Shown here: positions 33,393 to 42,262 of the stretch, piece by piece
Position numbering within the stretch: position 1 is the stretch's first letter
How the letters are laid out: the number at the start of each line of letters is the position of its first letter
Assembly (NCBI GenBank): GCA_030425385.1
Contig: JAUIAH010000005.1
Coordinates: 124,001-188,000 of the forward strand
Reading direction: 5' to 3'
From: Verrucomicrobiia bacterium
GTDB taxonomy: Bacteria; Verrucomicrobiota; Verrucomicrobiia; Verrucomicrobiales; DEV007
DNA: 64,000 bases
The notes under the pieces: generated by a model
What the model was told of the DNA's origin: nothing
Seen by the model: the letters and a program-made list of their open reading frames with translations, nothing else
Databases searched by the model: none
Made by a program: the position numbers and the translations under genes

Positions 33393-34252
33393 GCATCACG
33401 GCAAACGTCTCGAAGCCAAACGCTCGAGAGGTCCTCACACAATTGCGCTCTCACTTGGAACGGTGCGATCTGCGCGTGACTTTGGAGAAACAATCCGCAC
33501 GCTTGTTAGATGGCGAAGATCCCGTCGCACTCGATCTCCGCGACTTGGCGGAAACCGTCGATCTCCTCATTGTGTTAGGCGGAGATGGTACCATTCTCAG
33601 TGTGGCCTGGCTCACCCACGGCGTGTCGGTTCCCATCATGGGAATCAATATCGGAACGTTAGGATTCCTAACCTGTGCGACCCAAGATGCGGTGAACCGC
33701 GTGGGCGACTGGATCCGCCGCGATCTTTATCGGACGTCGAGGCGTGCGCTCGTGGAAGCTACGGTGAGTTTTGCCGATGAAGAGCAGGCAACGTTCTTTG
33801 GCCTGAATGAGATCACGGTGTGTCGCGAGAATGTCTCCCGCCTCATCCATCTGGAAGCGCACATCAATGGAGAATATCTGAATCACTACAATGCGGATGG
33901 CCTGATCATTTCCACACCGACCGGTTCCACCGCCTACTCTCTCTCGGCTGGCGGGCCCATCATCGATCCCGAAAGTGGCGTCTTTGTCATCACGCCGATT
34001 TGCCCGCACGCCCTCTCCAACCGATCGTTGGTGGTGAAACAAGATGCCGTCATTGAGATCGTCCCGGTGGAACCCCGCGATCAGGTCGTGCTCACCCTCG
34101 ACGGACGCAGCGTGCATCAGGTGCAGCCGAACAGCCGGATCACCGTGCAGAAATCGTCTCATGAGGTGCAACTCGTCTTTCTTCCGGAGCAGAGCTTCTA
34201 TCGCACTCTCAGGCACAAACTTCAGTGGCATGGTAGCAATGTCAGCAGTTAG
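33374..34252 (+). CDS. nadK: NAD kinase
   Basis: Phosphorylates NAD to NADP. 292 residues from ATG 33374 inside the tlyA end; the longer frame from 33314 is not protein-like at its start. Diagnostic motifs: the diacylglycerol-kinase-like VLGGDGTILSVAW (about residues 65-77), GINIGTLGFLT, NEITVCRENVSRLIHLEAHI, and DGLIISTPTGSTAYSLSAGGP (about 175-195). Complete. The following PEP-CTERM gene begins within its last 23 bases. Confidence 0.95.
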   Translation: MAATHIGITANVSKPNAREVLTQLRSHLERCDLRVTLEKQSARLLDGEDPVALDLRDLAETVDLLIVLGGDGTILSVAWLTHGVSVPIMGINIGTLGFLTCATQDAVNRVGDWIRRDLYRTSRRALVEATVSFADEEQATFFGLNEITVCRENVSRLIHLEAHINGEYLNHYNADGLIISTPTGSTAYSLSAGGPIIDPESGVFVITPICPHALSNRSLVVKQDAVIEIVPVEPRDQVVLTLDGRSVHQVQPNSRITVQKSSHEVQLVFLPEQSFYRTLRHKLQWHGSNVSS

Positions 34253-34922
34253 GCTATTCCTCACCTTTCTGCTAGGGATTCTCAGCAGCGAGGCGGCGAC
34301 AGTCACGGTGACGAATTTCAATGGCCCGTCGTCCCGCCTCCTCACCCAAGAAGACGGCACCCTCTTTGCCAATGGGCTCGTGTGGGTCGGCACGTTTGAG
34401 ATCGACTCAGAAGCCATTCGCCAGGCGGGCGCGGACCAGGACTATCTTCTCCTGGAAACACAATTTCGCCAATTTGGCAGGGCCACGGCGGTCAATTTCG
34501 ATGGTTTGCCAGGGCTCTATCAAGATGCCGTCACTCAAACCGTGGTCGACGGCGACGCCTTTGCCAATCAGCAGGTCTACACGGTGGTCTCCAACATGGG
34601 CCGCCTGCGCGACGCGACAGAACTTCTCATCTTCGAGCACGACCAAGTCTTTCTCCCCGATCCCAGTCGCAACGATCCCGCACTGCTCTCCGAGGACGAA
34701 GGCACGGTGCTCATTGGCGAATTTGGACGGCACCGAGGAACGGTGGGGCAGGTCGTGGATCAGCCCACCTTCACCCTCGCCCGTCGCCTGGTCATTCCCG
34801 AGCCGCACACCGCGTCGCTGCTCATTTCCGGACTTGGTCTGGCCCTGTTCCGACGGTCGCGCACTCTTTCCTTCGACTTTCCTGTAAGAGATGAGCCCGA
34901 GGCGGGTTCACCTGGGAGATGA
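34230..34922 (+). CDS. Secreted protein with PEP-CTERM tail
   Basis: About 230 residues from ATG 34230 or 34239, inside the nadK end; both starts give a signal peptide (SAVRLFLTFLLGILSSEAAT). A central beta-rich region (about 25-185) has no recognised fold. The C-terminus carries LVIPEPHTASLLISGLGLAL then FRRSR, a PEP-CTERM exosortase signal, but with an unusual extra tail of about 19 residues after the basic cluster. The stop overlaps the next start as ATGA. No exosortase gene lies in the window. Confidence 0.72.
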   Translation: MVAMSAVRLFLTFLLGILSSEAATVTVTNFNGPSSRLLTQEDGTLFANGLVWVGTFEIDSEAIRQAGADQDYLLLETQFRQFGRATAVNFDGLPGLYQDAVTQTVVDGDAFANQQVYTVVSNMGRLRDATELLIFEHDQVFLPDPSRNDPALLSEDEGTVLIGEFGRHRGTVGQVVDQPTFTLARRLVIPEPHTASLLISGLGLALFRRSRTLSFDFPVRDEPEAGSPGR

Positions 34923-37033
34923 ACCATTGCTTTCTCTCCCTGTGGACACTTCTCCTCGTCGTCAGCACCACGCCGCTTCGCGGGTTGACCACCGATGACC
35001 TGCTTGCACTTGCCCTTCAAAGCCCCCTCCCCACGGCCACCAATCTCGAAGTTGCGATCGCCGCGGCCGAGAACACGTTCGTGCTCGCGGGCGACGGGGG
35101 GATCATTCTGACCACTCAGGATGGGGGCGATCACTGGTCTTCCGTTTCCGCGGGGACCTCCAACTGGACCACGGGTGCTTTCGGGAACGGCATTGCCGTG
35201 ATGTTAGGGCCTTCGACCTGGGCCACGTCAAGTGATCTGGTCACCTGGGAGAGTGCGCGTTTCGGTTCCTTCTTTCTTCCGAACGCGGTCGCCTTCGGCA
35301 ATGAGCGCTTTGTCGCTGTCGGTACCAATGGCCGCGTGCGCATCAGCACGGACGGAATGATCTGGGAAGCGCACGATCTCCCCGACCCGTGGTCCCTCTC
35401 CACCATCGTGTTCGCCGATGACCGCTTCGTCGCGGCGAGCGGGTCTGACATTCTCACTAGCATTGATGGAGAAACCTGGACACCTCTCTCGACGATCTCA
35501 AGCACCCTCTTTGCCACCACCTTGAGCCATGCACATGATCTCTACACGATTGGCGCTCGCCATGGCATCCTCCTCACCAGTCCCGATGCCGAAACCTGGA
35601 CGACGCGGGAGACGGGCGTCACTTATCCTATCGAAACTGTCACTTGGAACGATGGCCTCTACGTCATCAAGGGCTCAGGCGGAAACCTGCTCATCACCGA
35701 TGATTGGATCACATTCCAATCAGGATCCACGGGAGTGAGCGGTCAATCCGCCATCGCCCAGGATGGAGAAGGCCACTTCATCGCCTGCGGCTTGGCGGGA
35801 GCCATCACACGCTCGCTTGACGGAGCCACCTGGACCGACGCCACGAGGCGGCTAGGCGCCGACTTCGAATCCGTGGCTCACGGCAATGGCGTCTTCGTGA
35901 CGGTGGACACGCGCGATCAAAGCATCTATCACAGTGCCGATGGCTCCCAATGGACCCTCGCAATGACGCTAGAAGAACGCCACCTCTCCAGCGTCACCTT
36001 CTACCAAGGCGCGTTTCGCATCCTAGGGAATTCAGGGCTTTGGAGCAGTACCAACGGCGTCGCCTGGGAGGCGTCACCGCTTCCCATCGATCTCCCGACT
36101 GTCGACACCTTGCAAGTCACCAATGATCACCTCATCGCTATCGCCTCCTATGAAGGCATCTTGTTAGTCACAGATGACACCGAAAGTTGGTCCACGCACC
36201 TCTTGAACACTTCGGGTTCCATTGATCACCTCACTCATGCAGACGGCCTTTATGTCGTCGTTGGGAGCGAGGGTTTCCTCCACACCAGCCCCGATCTACA
36301 GACCTGGACTGCCCGTTCTCTCAATGATCCCAATGCAAATCTGGTCCGAGTCCTTCACGACGGCACGCACTTCTTTGCCTTCGATCGCTTGCGAAAAGCC
36401 CCCTTTGTTAGCGGAGATGGCATGGTTTGGACCCAACCTGATGACATGCCTTCGATCTCTGGCGCCCAAGCACAGGTCGATCCCATTCTGGGAATCTATG
36501 GCGTGACTGGCGGTCATCTCTGGTGGCACGCCCCCGGTGCAGATCCGGTCAGCGACTGGGAATCCACTCATTTCCCTCACAGACTCACCATCTCCGACGT
36601 CGTTCACGGGCCTGATAATCTTGTGGCCGTGGGGAGGAGCGGACTCGTGATGCGGGCAGCGTTAGGCCAGGACGGATTCGCTGCGTGGGCGGGGGCTTAC
36701 TTTGGGAGCAGCCACGACGACGTCTTCTTTGCAGACCCCGATTATGACGGGCAATCAACGGCGGAGGAATACGCCGCCGGGACGGATCCCACCGTGGGCA
36801 ATCATCCCCTGCGAACGATCACTTACTATCCGAATAGCAACGAGGTGATCGCGCGTTGGCACCATGTAGAAAGCGCCTCTGACGTCGTGGTGACACTTGA
36901 GTCGTCTGAGGATCTGACTCGCTGGGATCCAGTTCCCCACGCCAGCATCGAGGTCACAGGAGCGCAACACGAGGCCAGGTTCACCCCCGCCGATCGCAGC
37001 CGTTTCGTGCGTCTCCGCTGGCTACTCCCATAG
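34919..37033 (+). CDS. Secreted BNR/YCF48-like propeller protein
   Basis: 704 residues with signal peptide (about 1-23). Residues about 40-575 are repeats of the form 'G.DG..W......' with 'FVAVG.NG.VRISTDG' cores, predicting one or more beta-propellers. Then come WAGAYFGSSHDDVFFADPD and YDGQSTAEEYAAGTDP (calcium-type) and a terminal module with LESSEDLTRWDP and RFVRLRWLLP. It is the paralogue of the 1013-residue protein at 2621-5662 but lacks the InlB-type repeats. It is coupled to the PEP-CTERM gene by a 4-base overlap. No catalytic role can be assigned. Confidence 0.78.
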   Translation: MNHCFLSLWTLLLVVSTTPLRGLTTDDLLALALQSPLPTATNLEVAIAAAENTFVLAGDGGIILTTQDGGDHWSSVSAGTSNWTTGAFGNGIAVMLGPSTWATSSDLVTWESARFGSFFLPNAVAFGNERFVAVGTNGRVRISTDGMIWEAHDLPDPWSLSTIVFADDRFVAASGSDILTSIDGETWTPLSTISSTLFATTLSHAHDLYTIGARHGILLTSPDAETWTTRETGVTYPIETVTWNDGLYVIKGSGGNLLITDDWITFQSGSTGVSGQSAIAQDGEGHFIACGLAGAITRSLDGATWTDATRRLGADFESVAHGNGVFVTVDTRDQSIYHSADGSQWTLAMTLEERHLSSVTFYQGAFRILGNSGLWSSTNGVAWEASPLPIDLPTVDTLQVTNDHLIAIASYEGILLVTDDTESWSTHLLNTSGSIDHLTHADGLYVVVGSEGFLHTSPDLQTWTARSLNDPNANLVRVLHDGTHFFAFDRLRKAPFVSGDGMVWTQPDDMPSISGAQAQVDPILGIYGVTGGHLWWHAPGADPVSDWESTHFPHRLTISDVVHGPDNLVAVGRSGLVMRAALGQDGFAAWAGAYFGSSHDDVFFADPDYDGQSTAEEYAAGTDPTVGNHPLRTITYYPNSNEVIARWHHVESASDVVVTLESSEDLTRWDPVPHASIEVTGAQHEARFTPADRSRFVRLRWLLP

Positions 37034-37098
37034 CCGGAAACCCTTGCAAGCACTCAAAGCCTGCCGTTGGATGGGTCGAGGAGCCCCCTCAGACCCAC

Positions 37099-37725
37099 GT
37101 GGACGTCCACCGTACTCGCCCTACTCTCCTGGTCCGTCTCAAAGGCAAGACCAATGAATCCGCATGGGCTGAGTTTGTGGACATCTACACGCCACTTCTC
37201 TATCGCTTTGCCGAAAGACGCGGCATCCCTGCCGCAGAACGCGAAGACATCATTCAAGATACCTTCCGTGGGGTGGCCAGCGCTATCGAACGCTTTCATT
37301 ACGATCCTGATGCTAGTTCCTTTCGCAACTGGCTCTTCACCGTGGCCCGCAGCAAGATCAGCAATTACTTCCGAGCCCGCGCGCGTCGTCCTCAAGCGAT
37401 CGGCGGGTCCACCATGGCCGTGAAAGTACAAGAGCACATCGATCCGAGAGAAGCCCATCACTGGGACCAGGACTATCGCCGACGTCTCTTCGAATGGGCC
37501 GCCCAACAGATCAAACCCGAATTCGCGGAGAAGACCTGGCAAGCCTTCTGGATGACCGCGGTAGAGGAACGCGACATCCCCGAAGCATGCGATGCTCTAT
37601 CATTATCGCGAGGCGCGATCTACGTTGCCAAATCACGCGTGATGGCAAGGCTCCGTGAGAAGATCACCTCGGTCGCTGGAGACTGGGATGAACCAATGAC
37701 TATGAACGGGCCAGTTTCGCCATGA
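37099..37725 (+). CDS. ECF sigma factor of the planctomycete/verrucomicrobial type
   Basis: 208 residues from GTG 37099. The N-terminus RPTLLVRLKGKTNESAWAEF with VDIYTPLLYRFAERRG is typical of ECF factors paired with Ser/Thr kinases in these phyla; region 2 continues EREDIIQDTFRGVASAI and FRNWLFTVARSKISNYFR. Region 4 is present as RDIPEACDALSLSRGAIYVAKSRV. Its stop overlaps the kinase start by ATGA, so the kinase with its zinc-binding N-terminus is the likely partner that controls it. Confidence 0.88.
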   Translation: MDVHRTRPTLLVRLKGKTNESAWAEFVDIYTPLLYRFAERRGIPAAEREDIIQDTFRGVASAIERFHYDPDASSFRNWLFTVARSKISNYFRARARRPQAIGGSTMAVKVQEHIDPREAHHWDQDYRRRLFEWAAQQIKPEFAEKTWQAFWMTAVEERDIPEACDALSLSRGAIYVAKSRVMARLREKITSVAGDWDEPMTMNGPVSP

Positions 37726-40037
37726 ACACGCAACGTTGCCCACCTGAGAGCGACCTCTGGCAACTCTTACGAGCCGAGCTCGATACCAAGAAGCTCGAAG
37801 CCATCACGGCTCATCTCGATGACTGTGAGGCCTGTCAGCAACGCCTCGACGAGATGAGTGGAATCGATGATCTCCACACGCTTGTCGACAAACGCGCGCT
37901 CTCGGCAACCCAACCTAAAGAGATGACGCACCTCATCGCCCGTCTGCAATCGCAGTCGTTTGAGACGGAGGCTGTGAAGCGGGCCTCCCATCAGGTGGAC
38001 CTCTCCTTCTTGCAGCCGTCCGACGACTCCGATGAGATTGGGAAACTCGGCGACTACCACGTCCGGCGCATCATTGCGCGTGGGGGCATGGGACTGGTCA
38101 TGGAAGCCTGGGAACCCGCGCTTCAGCGCAAGGTAGCCATCAAAGTGTTAGCGCCCGCCCTGGCTGCCAGTCAGGAAGCCCGCGAGCGATTCATGAACGA
38201 GGCCCGTGCGGCCGCCGCTCTCGAGCACGAAAACATCATGCCCATCTACGCGGTGAAAGCGGCGCATCCTCTGCCCTACCTCGTGATGCCATTCATCAAA
38301 GGCCTCACTCTGGAGGAGCGGGTTCACCAAGAGCCAGCCCTCACCTCAGAAGAGATGCGCACCATCGCCATCAAGGTCACACGGGCACTCGAGCACGCTC
38401 ACCGGCAGGGCGTCATTCACCGCGACCTCAAACCAGCCAACATCTTGTTAGACTCCGGGACGGGCCGCGTTCTGCTAGCTGACTTTGGACTGGCTCGCGT
38501 CCTTTCAGACGGACAAGACTCTCCTGAGGCAGTCATTTCCGGCACGCCTCAATACATGGCACCCGAACAGGCGACCGATGGCGATGCTACCATTCGCAGC
38601 GATCTCTTCAGTCTCGGAGCCGTCCTCTATTTCCTCGTCTGTGGCCGTGCCCCCTTTGACTCTGACGACATTGCTAGTCTCGCGCGAAAGATCTCCGAAG
38701 AGCCTCACCCCGAGGTCAGCGCTAGCAATCCGTCGATCCCCAAATGGTTCGGTGCCACCATAGACCGTCTCCTGGAGAAATCACCGCAGCGGCGGTTTCC
38801 CCATGCCACCGCAGTGCTCCAAGCCTTGCAAACACGCCAATCACCCACCGCGCCCTCCCGGCGATGGCTCCGCCTGGCCATCGCCTCCCTCGCTGTGGTG
38901 GCCACACTCCTGGCGTGGTCGATGCTCTCCCGCGAGACCCACCCCTTTCGCGTCGACGACCAAGGGCGCTATGCCACTCTCGCAGAAGCGCTATCAGCAG
39001 CAGCAACAGGAAGCGTGGTCACCATCGAGCGTGCGGGCCCTTGGAAAGTCCAGAATCTCAGCCTGGCTCACAAGGACCTCATCCTGCGCGCGAAATCGGG
39101 CGTGGCCCCCATCCTCCACTACCACCCAAAGGCTCCCGTCATCCGCACATCGGGGCGCCTCTGGCTGGAAGGGCTCACGTTCACGCACGCTCCGGATACG
39201 CAGAGCGCTGACATCGGTGGCCCGGTCATTGAGATTGATGGTGGCCAGCTGATAGCGAATCATTGCCGCTTCAATCGCGCATTCGTTCGTGCCCTGGCAG
39301 CGCCTTCAGCAGCCCCCGCGATCAAACTCCGCAACGGCGCGCTCGAGCTACGTCACTGCCTCTTCGTGACGCCACGAGCAGCTTGTTTGCAAAGCGTTAG
39401 TGAAGGAGAGCACGTACAGGAAGTGATCATCCATCAATGCGCGTTGATCGGTCGTAGCGGGCTCGCCTTTGCCCATCCCGATGCGAGCACTCTCCAAATT
39501 CAAATTTCGAGCACCCTCTTTCACAATCAACGCACTCTCTTTGGCATGATAGGACATCAACGCCCGCCTTTCATCGTCCATGCACGAGACTCCATCTTTG
39601 ATTTCAATCGAGCCTTCTTCCAATTACCCACCCACACGGCTCCCAAGCGCATGCTGAGCTGGCATGGCTATCACAATGTCTTCAGTGAGGGGCCAGCCTT
39701 TGTGAGTGTTTACCGTCGGGCTTTCACCCAAGAACGTGTCCTCCGTCACACGCTTGCTGAGTGGCTCGATTTCGCGATGGAAGCACAGGAAGCCCACGCT
39801 TTCGCAGATCCCATCTGGTTGGAAGGCGGCGAACGTGGCGAACCCGAGCACCTCTCTCCTGGAGCCATCCGGCGTTCGTCTGAATGTCAGGCCCTCACTC
39901 CCACGCCTGGTCCCCGACTAGACCATCTCGGTCCAGGCCAGGCGTGGACCACATGGCTCGAAACAGAAGCGGCCCAAGCATGGCGCAACGAGAGGGAACG
40001 GGCCTTCCACCAGGGAGCGCCGAGGAGCCAGCCATAA
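37722..40037 (+). CDS. Membrane Ser/Thr kinase with zf-HC2-like N-terminus and extracytoplasmic beta-helix
   Basis: 771 residues. Residues about 3-50 contain an anti-sigma-type zinc motif AHLDDCEACQQRL (HxxxCxxC). A complete kinase domain (about 107-370) has IARGGMGLVMEAW, VAIKVLAP, VIHRDLKPANILL, DFGLARV and YMAPEQA. One membrane helix (about 385-402, IASLAVVATLLAWSML) leads to an outer domain (about 410-740) of right-handed-beta-helix character ('I.IDGGQLIANHCRF' and 'L.LRNGALELRHCLF' coils). The layout suggests that ligand binding to the helix is passed to the kinase and the zinc domain, which could hold or release the sigma factor encoded directly upstream. Mechanism is inferred. Confidence 0.88.
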   Translation: MNTQRCPPESDLWQLLRAELDTKKLEAITAHLDDCEACQQRLDEMSGIDDLHTLVDKRALSATQPKEMTHLIARLQSQSFETEAVKRASHQVDLSFLQPSDDSDEIGKLGDYHVRRIIARGGMGLVMEAWEPALQRKVAIKVLAPALAASQEARERFMNEARAAAALEHENIMPIYAVKAAHPLPYLVMPFIKGLTLEERVHQEPALTSEEMRTIAIKVTRALEHAHRQGVIHRDLKPANILLDSGTGRVLLADFGLARVLSDGQDSPEAVISGTPQYMAPEQATDGDATIRSDLFSLGAVLYFLVCGRAPFDSDDIASLARKISEEPHPEVSASNPSIPKWFGATIDRLLEKSPQRRFPHATAVLQALQTRQSPTAPSRRWLRLAIASLAVVATLLAWSMLSRETHPFRVDDQGRYATLAEALSAAATGSVVTIERAGPWKVQNLSLAHKDLILRAKSGVAPILHYHPKAPVIRTSGRLWLEGLTFTHAPDTQSADIGGPVIEIDGGQLIANHCRFNRAFVRALAAPSAAPAIKLRNGALELRHCLFVTPRAACLQSVSEGEHVQEVIIHQCALIGRSGLAFAHPDASTLQIQISSTLFHNQRTLFGMIGHQRPPFIVHARDSIFDFNRAFFQLPTHTAPKRMLSWHGYHNVFSEGPAFVSVYRRAFTQERVLRHTLAEWLDFAMEAQEAHAFADPIWLEGGERGEPEHLSPGAIRRSSECQALTPTPGPRLDHLGPGQAWTTWLETEAAQAWRNERERAFHQGAPRSQP

Positions 40038-40048
40038 TCCACGTCCAA

Positions 40049-40780
40049 CTAACACGCTTCGCAGACGTCACATTCAAGATCGAGTCGATAACCCACGTTG
40101 CGAATGGTTTCCAAACAGCAACTGTATTGACCGAGCTTGCCGCGCAACCGCTTCACATGCGTGTCGAGCGTGCGTGAATGGACATCACCCGTGTTGCCCC
40201 ACACGTCTCGCAACAACTGCGCTCTCTCCACCGGTTCTCCATGCCGCTCCAGAAAGAGAGAGAGCAATTTGAGCTCCGTCTTGGTGAGGTCCAAAGGCTC
40301 ATCGTCGAGGAAGCACTGGAAGTTCCCCTTGTCGAATCTCATGGGGCCGACGGTGAAATCGCTCGCTACGGAAGCGCGCTCGACCCGCCGCAAGATCGCC
40401 TGGACGCGGAGCACAAATTCCAGCGGGCTGAAGGGTTTGGGGAGGAAATCGTCTGCCCCAAGCGACAAGCCCTCGATACGCTCGGCCAACATTCCCCGCG
40501 CAGCCATCATCATGACGGGAATCTGACGAAGACTGGCATCCTCTGACAACTGTCGATAAACCTCATGCCCATGCATTTCTGGCAGGTTCAGGTCTAACAC
40601 AATCAGGTCAGGAAATTCTGCCCGCGCCTTCTCCAAACCGCTGACCCCATCGAACGCCTTGAGGACGCCGAAGCCTTCCGCCTCCAAGTTGTAGGCTAAC
40701 AAGTCGACCAAATCTTTCTCATCTTCGACGATGAGAATCGTCCGTTTCCGGGAGGGAGGGTGCTGATGGGAGGACACCAT
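40049..40780 (-). CDS. OmpR/PhoB-family response regulator with CxxCxxC tail
   Basis: 243 residues. Receiver (about 12-130): LIVEDEKDLVDLL, LIVLDLNLPEMHG with the acceptor Asp, and GADDFLPKPFSP with the Lys. Winged-helix DNA-binding domain (about 140-237): LDLTKTELKLLSLFLER, LLRDVWGNTGDVHSRTLDTH and KRLRGKLG. The protein ends ECDVCEAC, a CxxCxxC cluster, and has further Cys in the effector domain (QYSCCLET), unusual for the family and suggestive of metal or redox sensitivity. Its ATG overlaps the TPR gene stop (TAATG), so it is the last gene of the TonB2-like operon. No histidine kinase is adjacent. Confidence 0.9.
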   Translation of the reverse strand: MVSSHQHPPSRKRTILIVEDEKDLVDLLAYNLEAEGFGVLKAFDGVSGLEKARAEFPDLIVLDLNLPEMHGHEVYRQLSEDASLRQIPVMMMAARGMLAERIEGLSLGADDFLPKPFSPLEFVLRVQAILRRVERASVASDFTVGPMRFDKGNFQCFLDDEPLDLTKTELKLLSLFLERHGEPVERAQLLRDVWGNTGDVHSRTLDTHVKRLRGKLGQYSCCLETIRNVGYRLDLECDVCEAC

Positions 40781-42252
40781 TAGGCATCGTCCTCTTTCTC
40801 GCCCTCTTCATCCTTCTTCGTGCCGGGCAACGGCGCCTGGGCCTTCTTCAACTCCGCCTCCTTCGCTTCTTGCTGACGGGCGGCCCGCTCGACACGCTTC
40901 ACGTATTGATCCACCTCGTCCTTGGGTCGCAGTCGATACGAACGCTGCAAGAGGGGTACGGCCTTAATGTAATCGCTCTTCCGAACGAGCATCTGCCCAT
41001 AGCGCAAAGCCGCCAGCGCTTCGCTGTCGGGAATCTGCAAGGCCTGGTCAAAGTAGAGCTGCGCGCGGGCGTAGTGCTCGGCCTTCTTCGTCTCTTCCTC
41101 GGCCTCGCGAGCGAGATTCTCATAAAGCTGCGCCAACTCGATTCGGGCATCACCATTAAGGTGATCCTTCAAGATGATCTCCTCCAATGTGGTCATGGCA
41201 CGACTCACATTGCCCTCAAGACGCGCAATCTTGGCTTCCAGCGTCTTCAGTTCCAACTGCTCGGCAGGCGTCAGCTCCTTCACTCGTGGCCGCAATTGAC
41301 TGACATAACGCTTGGCTTGATCCACGTATTGATAGCCAAAGAGCAAGTTCGCCGTGCGCAGCACGGAAGATCCCTTCAGTTTCTGCGAACCCTTGGCCGC
41401 AGCGGTGTAGGCTTTAAGAGCCGCGTTAGGCTTCTCTTGATCCATGTAGATCGCTCCGAGGATTTCCAAGATCTGTGGCGTGGCTTTGCCCATGTGATGC
41501 AAGGTTTCGAAGGCAACGGTCGCGTCCTCCTGACGCCCGAGTTCCATGAGGGCGCGCGCTTTCATGGCCCAAAGCTTATCATCGTTCGGATTCTCCCGCA
41601 GTTGCGGCTCCACCATGCCCAGTGCGGCCTCGTATTGCCCACTTTCAAAGAACACCTTGAGGAGCGAGTTCTTCCACTGCTTCTTCTCAGGCTCTAACAC
41701 CACCGCCTGGCGAAGGGCCGATTCCGCCGCCAGCCAGTTCTCATTTCCCATGTGACAGGCGCCTAAGAGGCCCACGGTTTGCGCGGAATGATCTCCCAGT
41801 CGGACCGCTTCGGAAAGCGATTCAATGGCCTTGGTGTTGTCACCCAAGCGGAAATAGACGAGTCCAAGATTCTTGTGCGCGCGCAGGTAGGAAGGGAAGC
41901 GCTTGATGGCCAGCTGATACCATTTCTCCGCCTCCGCATTGTTGTCTTCCTGAAACCAGATGTTGGCTAACATGAAGATCAAGGCGGGATTGGAAAGCTC
42001 AGGATTGATGTCCTGTTGCAGTTTGGCTTTCAAGGCCGCCATGTTGTCAGCCGCAAGCAACTCTTTGATGGAAAGAAAGTAGGCCCGTTCCTCTTCGTCG
42101 TTCGTATCGATGCTAGGCTCTACATCGGGTAAGAACCCGTAAGAACCCATGAAGCGCTTTTGAAATTCGGGATCCTTGAAGACCTCTGTAGAAGGCTGTT
42201 GGCCCACAACGGAACCCAGCGCGAGGAAGGTGATGGAAAGGAGATGCTTCAT
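40780..42252 (-). CDS. Periplasmic TPR-repeat protein of the TonB2-type operon
   Basis: 490 residues from ATG 42252 with signal peptide MKHLLSITFLALGSVVG; the longer frame to 42432 overlaps the TonB gene in a non-natural sequence. Residues about 85-460 hold around eight to ten tetratricopeptide repeats (such as AEKWYQLAIKRFPSYLRAHK and NLGLVYFRLGDNTKAIESLS). The tail is highly charged (KKDEEGEKEDDA). A TPR protein at this position is known from Vibrio TonB2 operons, where it supports TonB-dependent uptake. It begins 10 bases after the preceding tonB gene. Confidence 0.85.
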   Translation of the reverse strand: MKHLLSITFLALGSVVGQQPSTEVFKDPEFQKRFMGSYGFLPDVEPSIDTNDEEERAYFLSIKELLAADNMAALKAKLQQDINPELSNPALIFMLANIWFQEDNNAEAEKWYQLAIKRFPSYLRAHKNLGLVYFRLGDNTKAIESLSEAVRLGDHSAQTVGLLGACHMGNENWLAAESALRQAVVLEPEKKQWKNSLLKVFFESGQYEAALGMVEPQLRENPNDDKLWAMKARALMELGRQEDATVAFETLHHMGKATPQILEILGAIYMDQEKPNAALKAYTAAAKGSQKLKGSSVLRTANLLFGYQYVDQAKRYVSQLRPRVKELTPAEQLELKTLEAKIARLEGNVSRAMTTLEEIILKDHLNGDARIELAQLYENLAREAEEETKKAEHYARAQLYFDQALQIPDSEALAALRYGQMLVRKSDYIKAVPLLQRSYRLRPKDEVDQYVKRVERAARQQEAKEAELKKAQAPLPGTKKDEEGEKEDDA

Positions 42253-42262
42253 GAGAATGATG

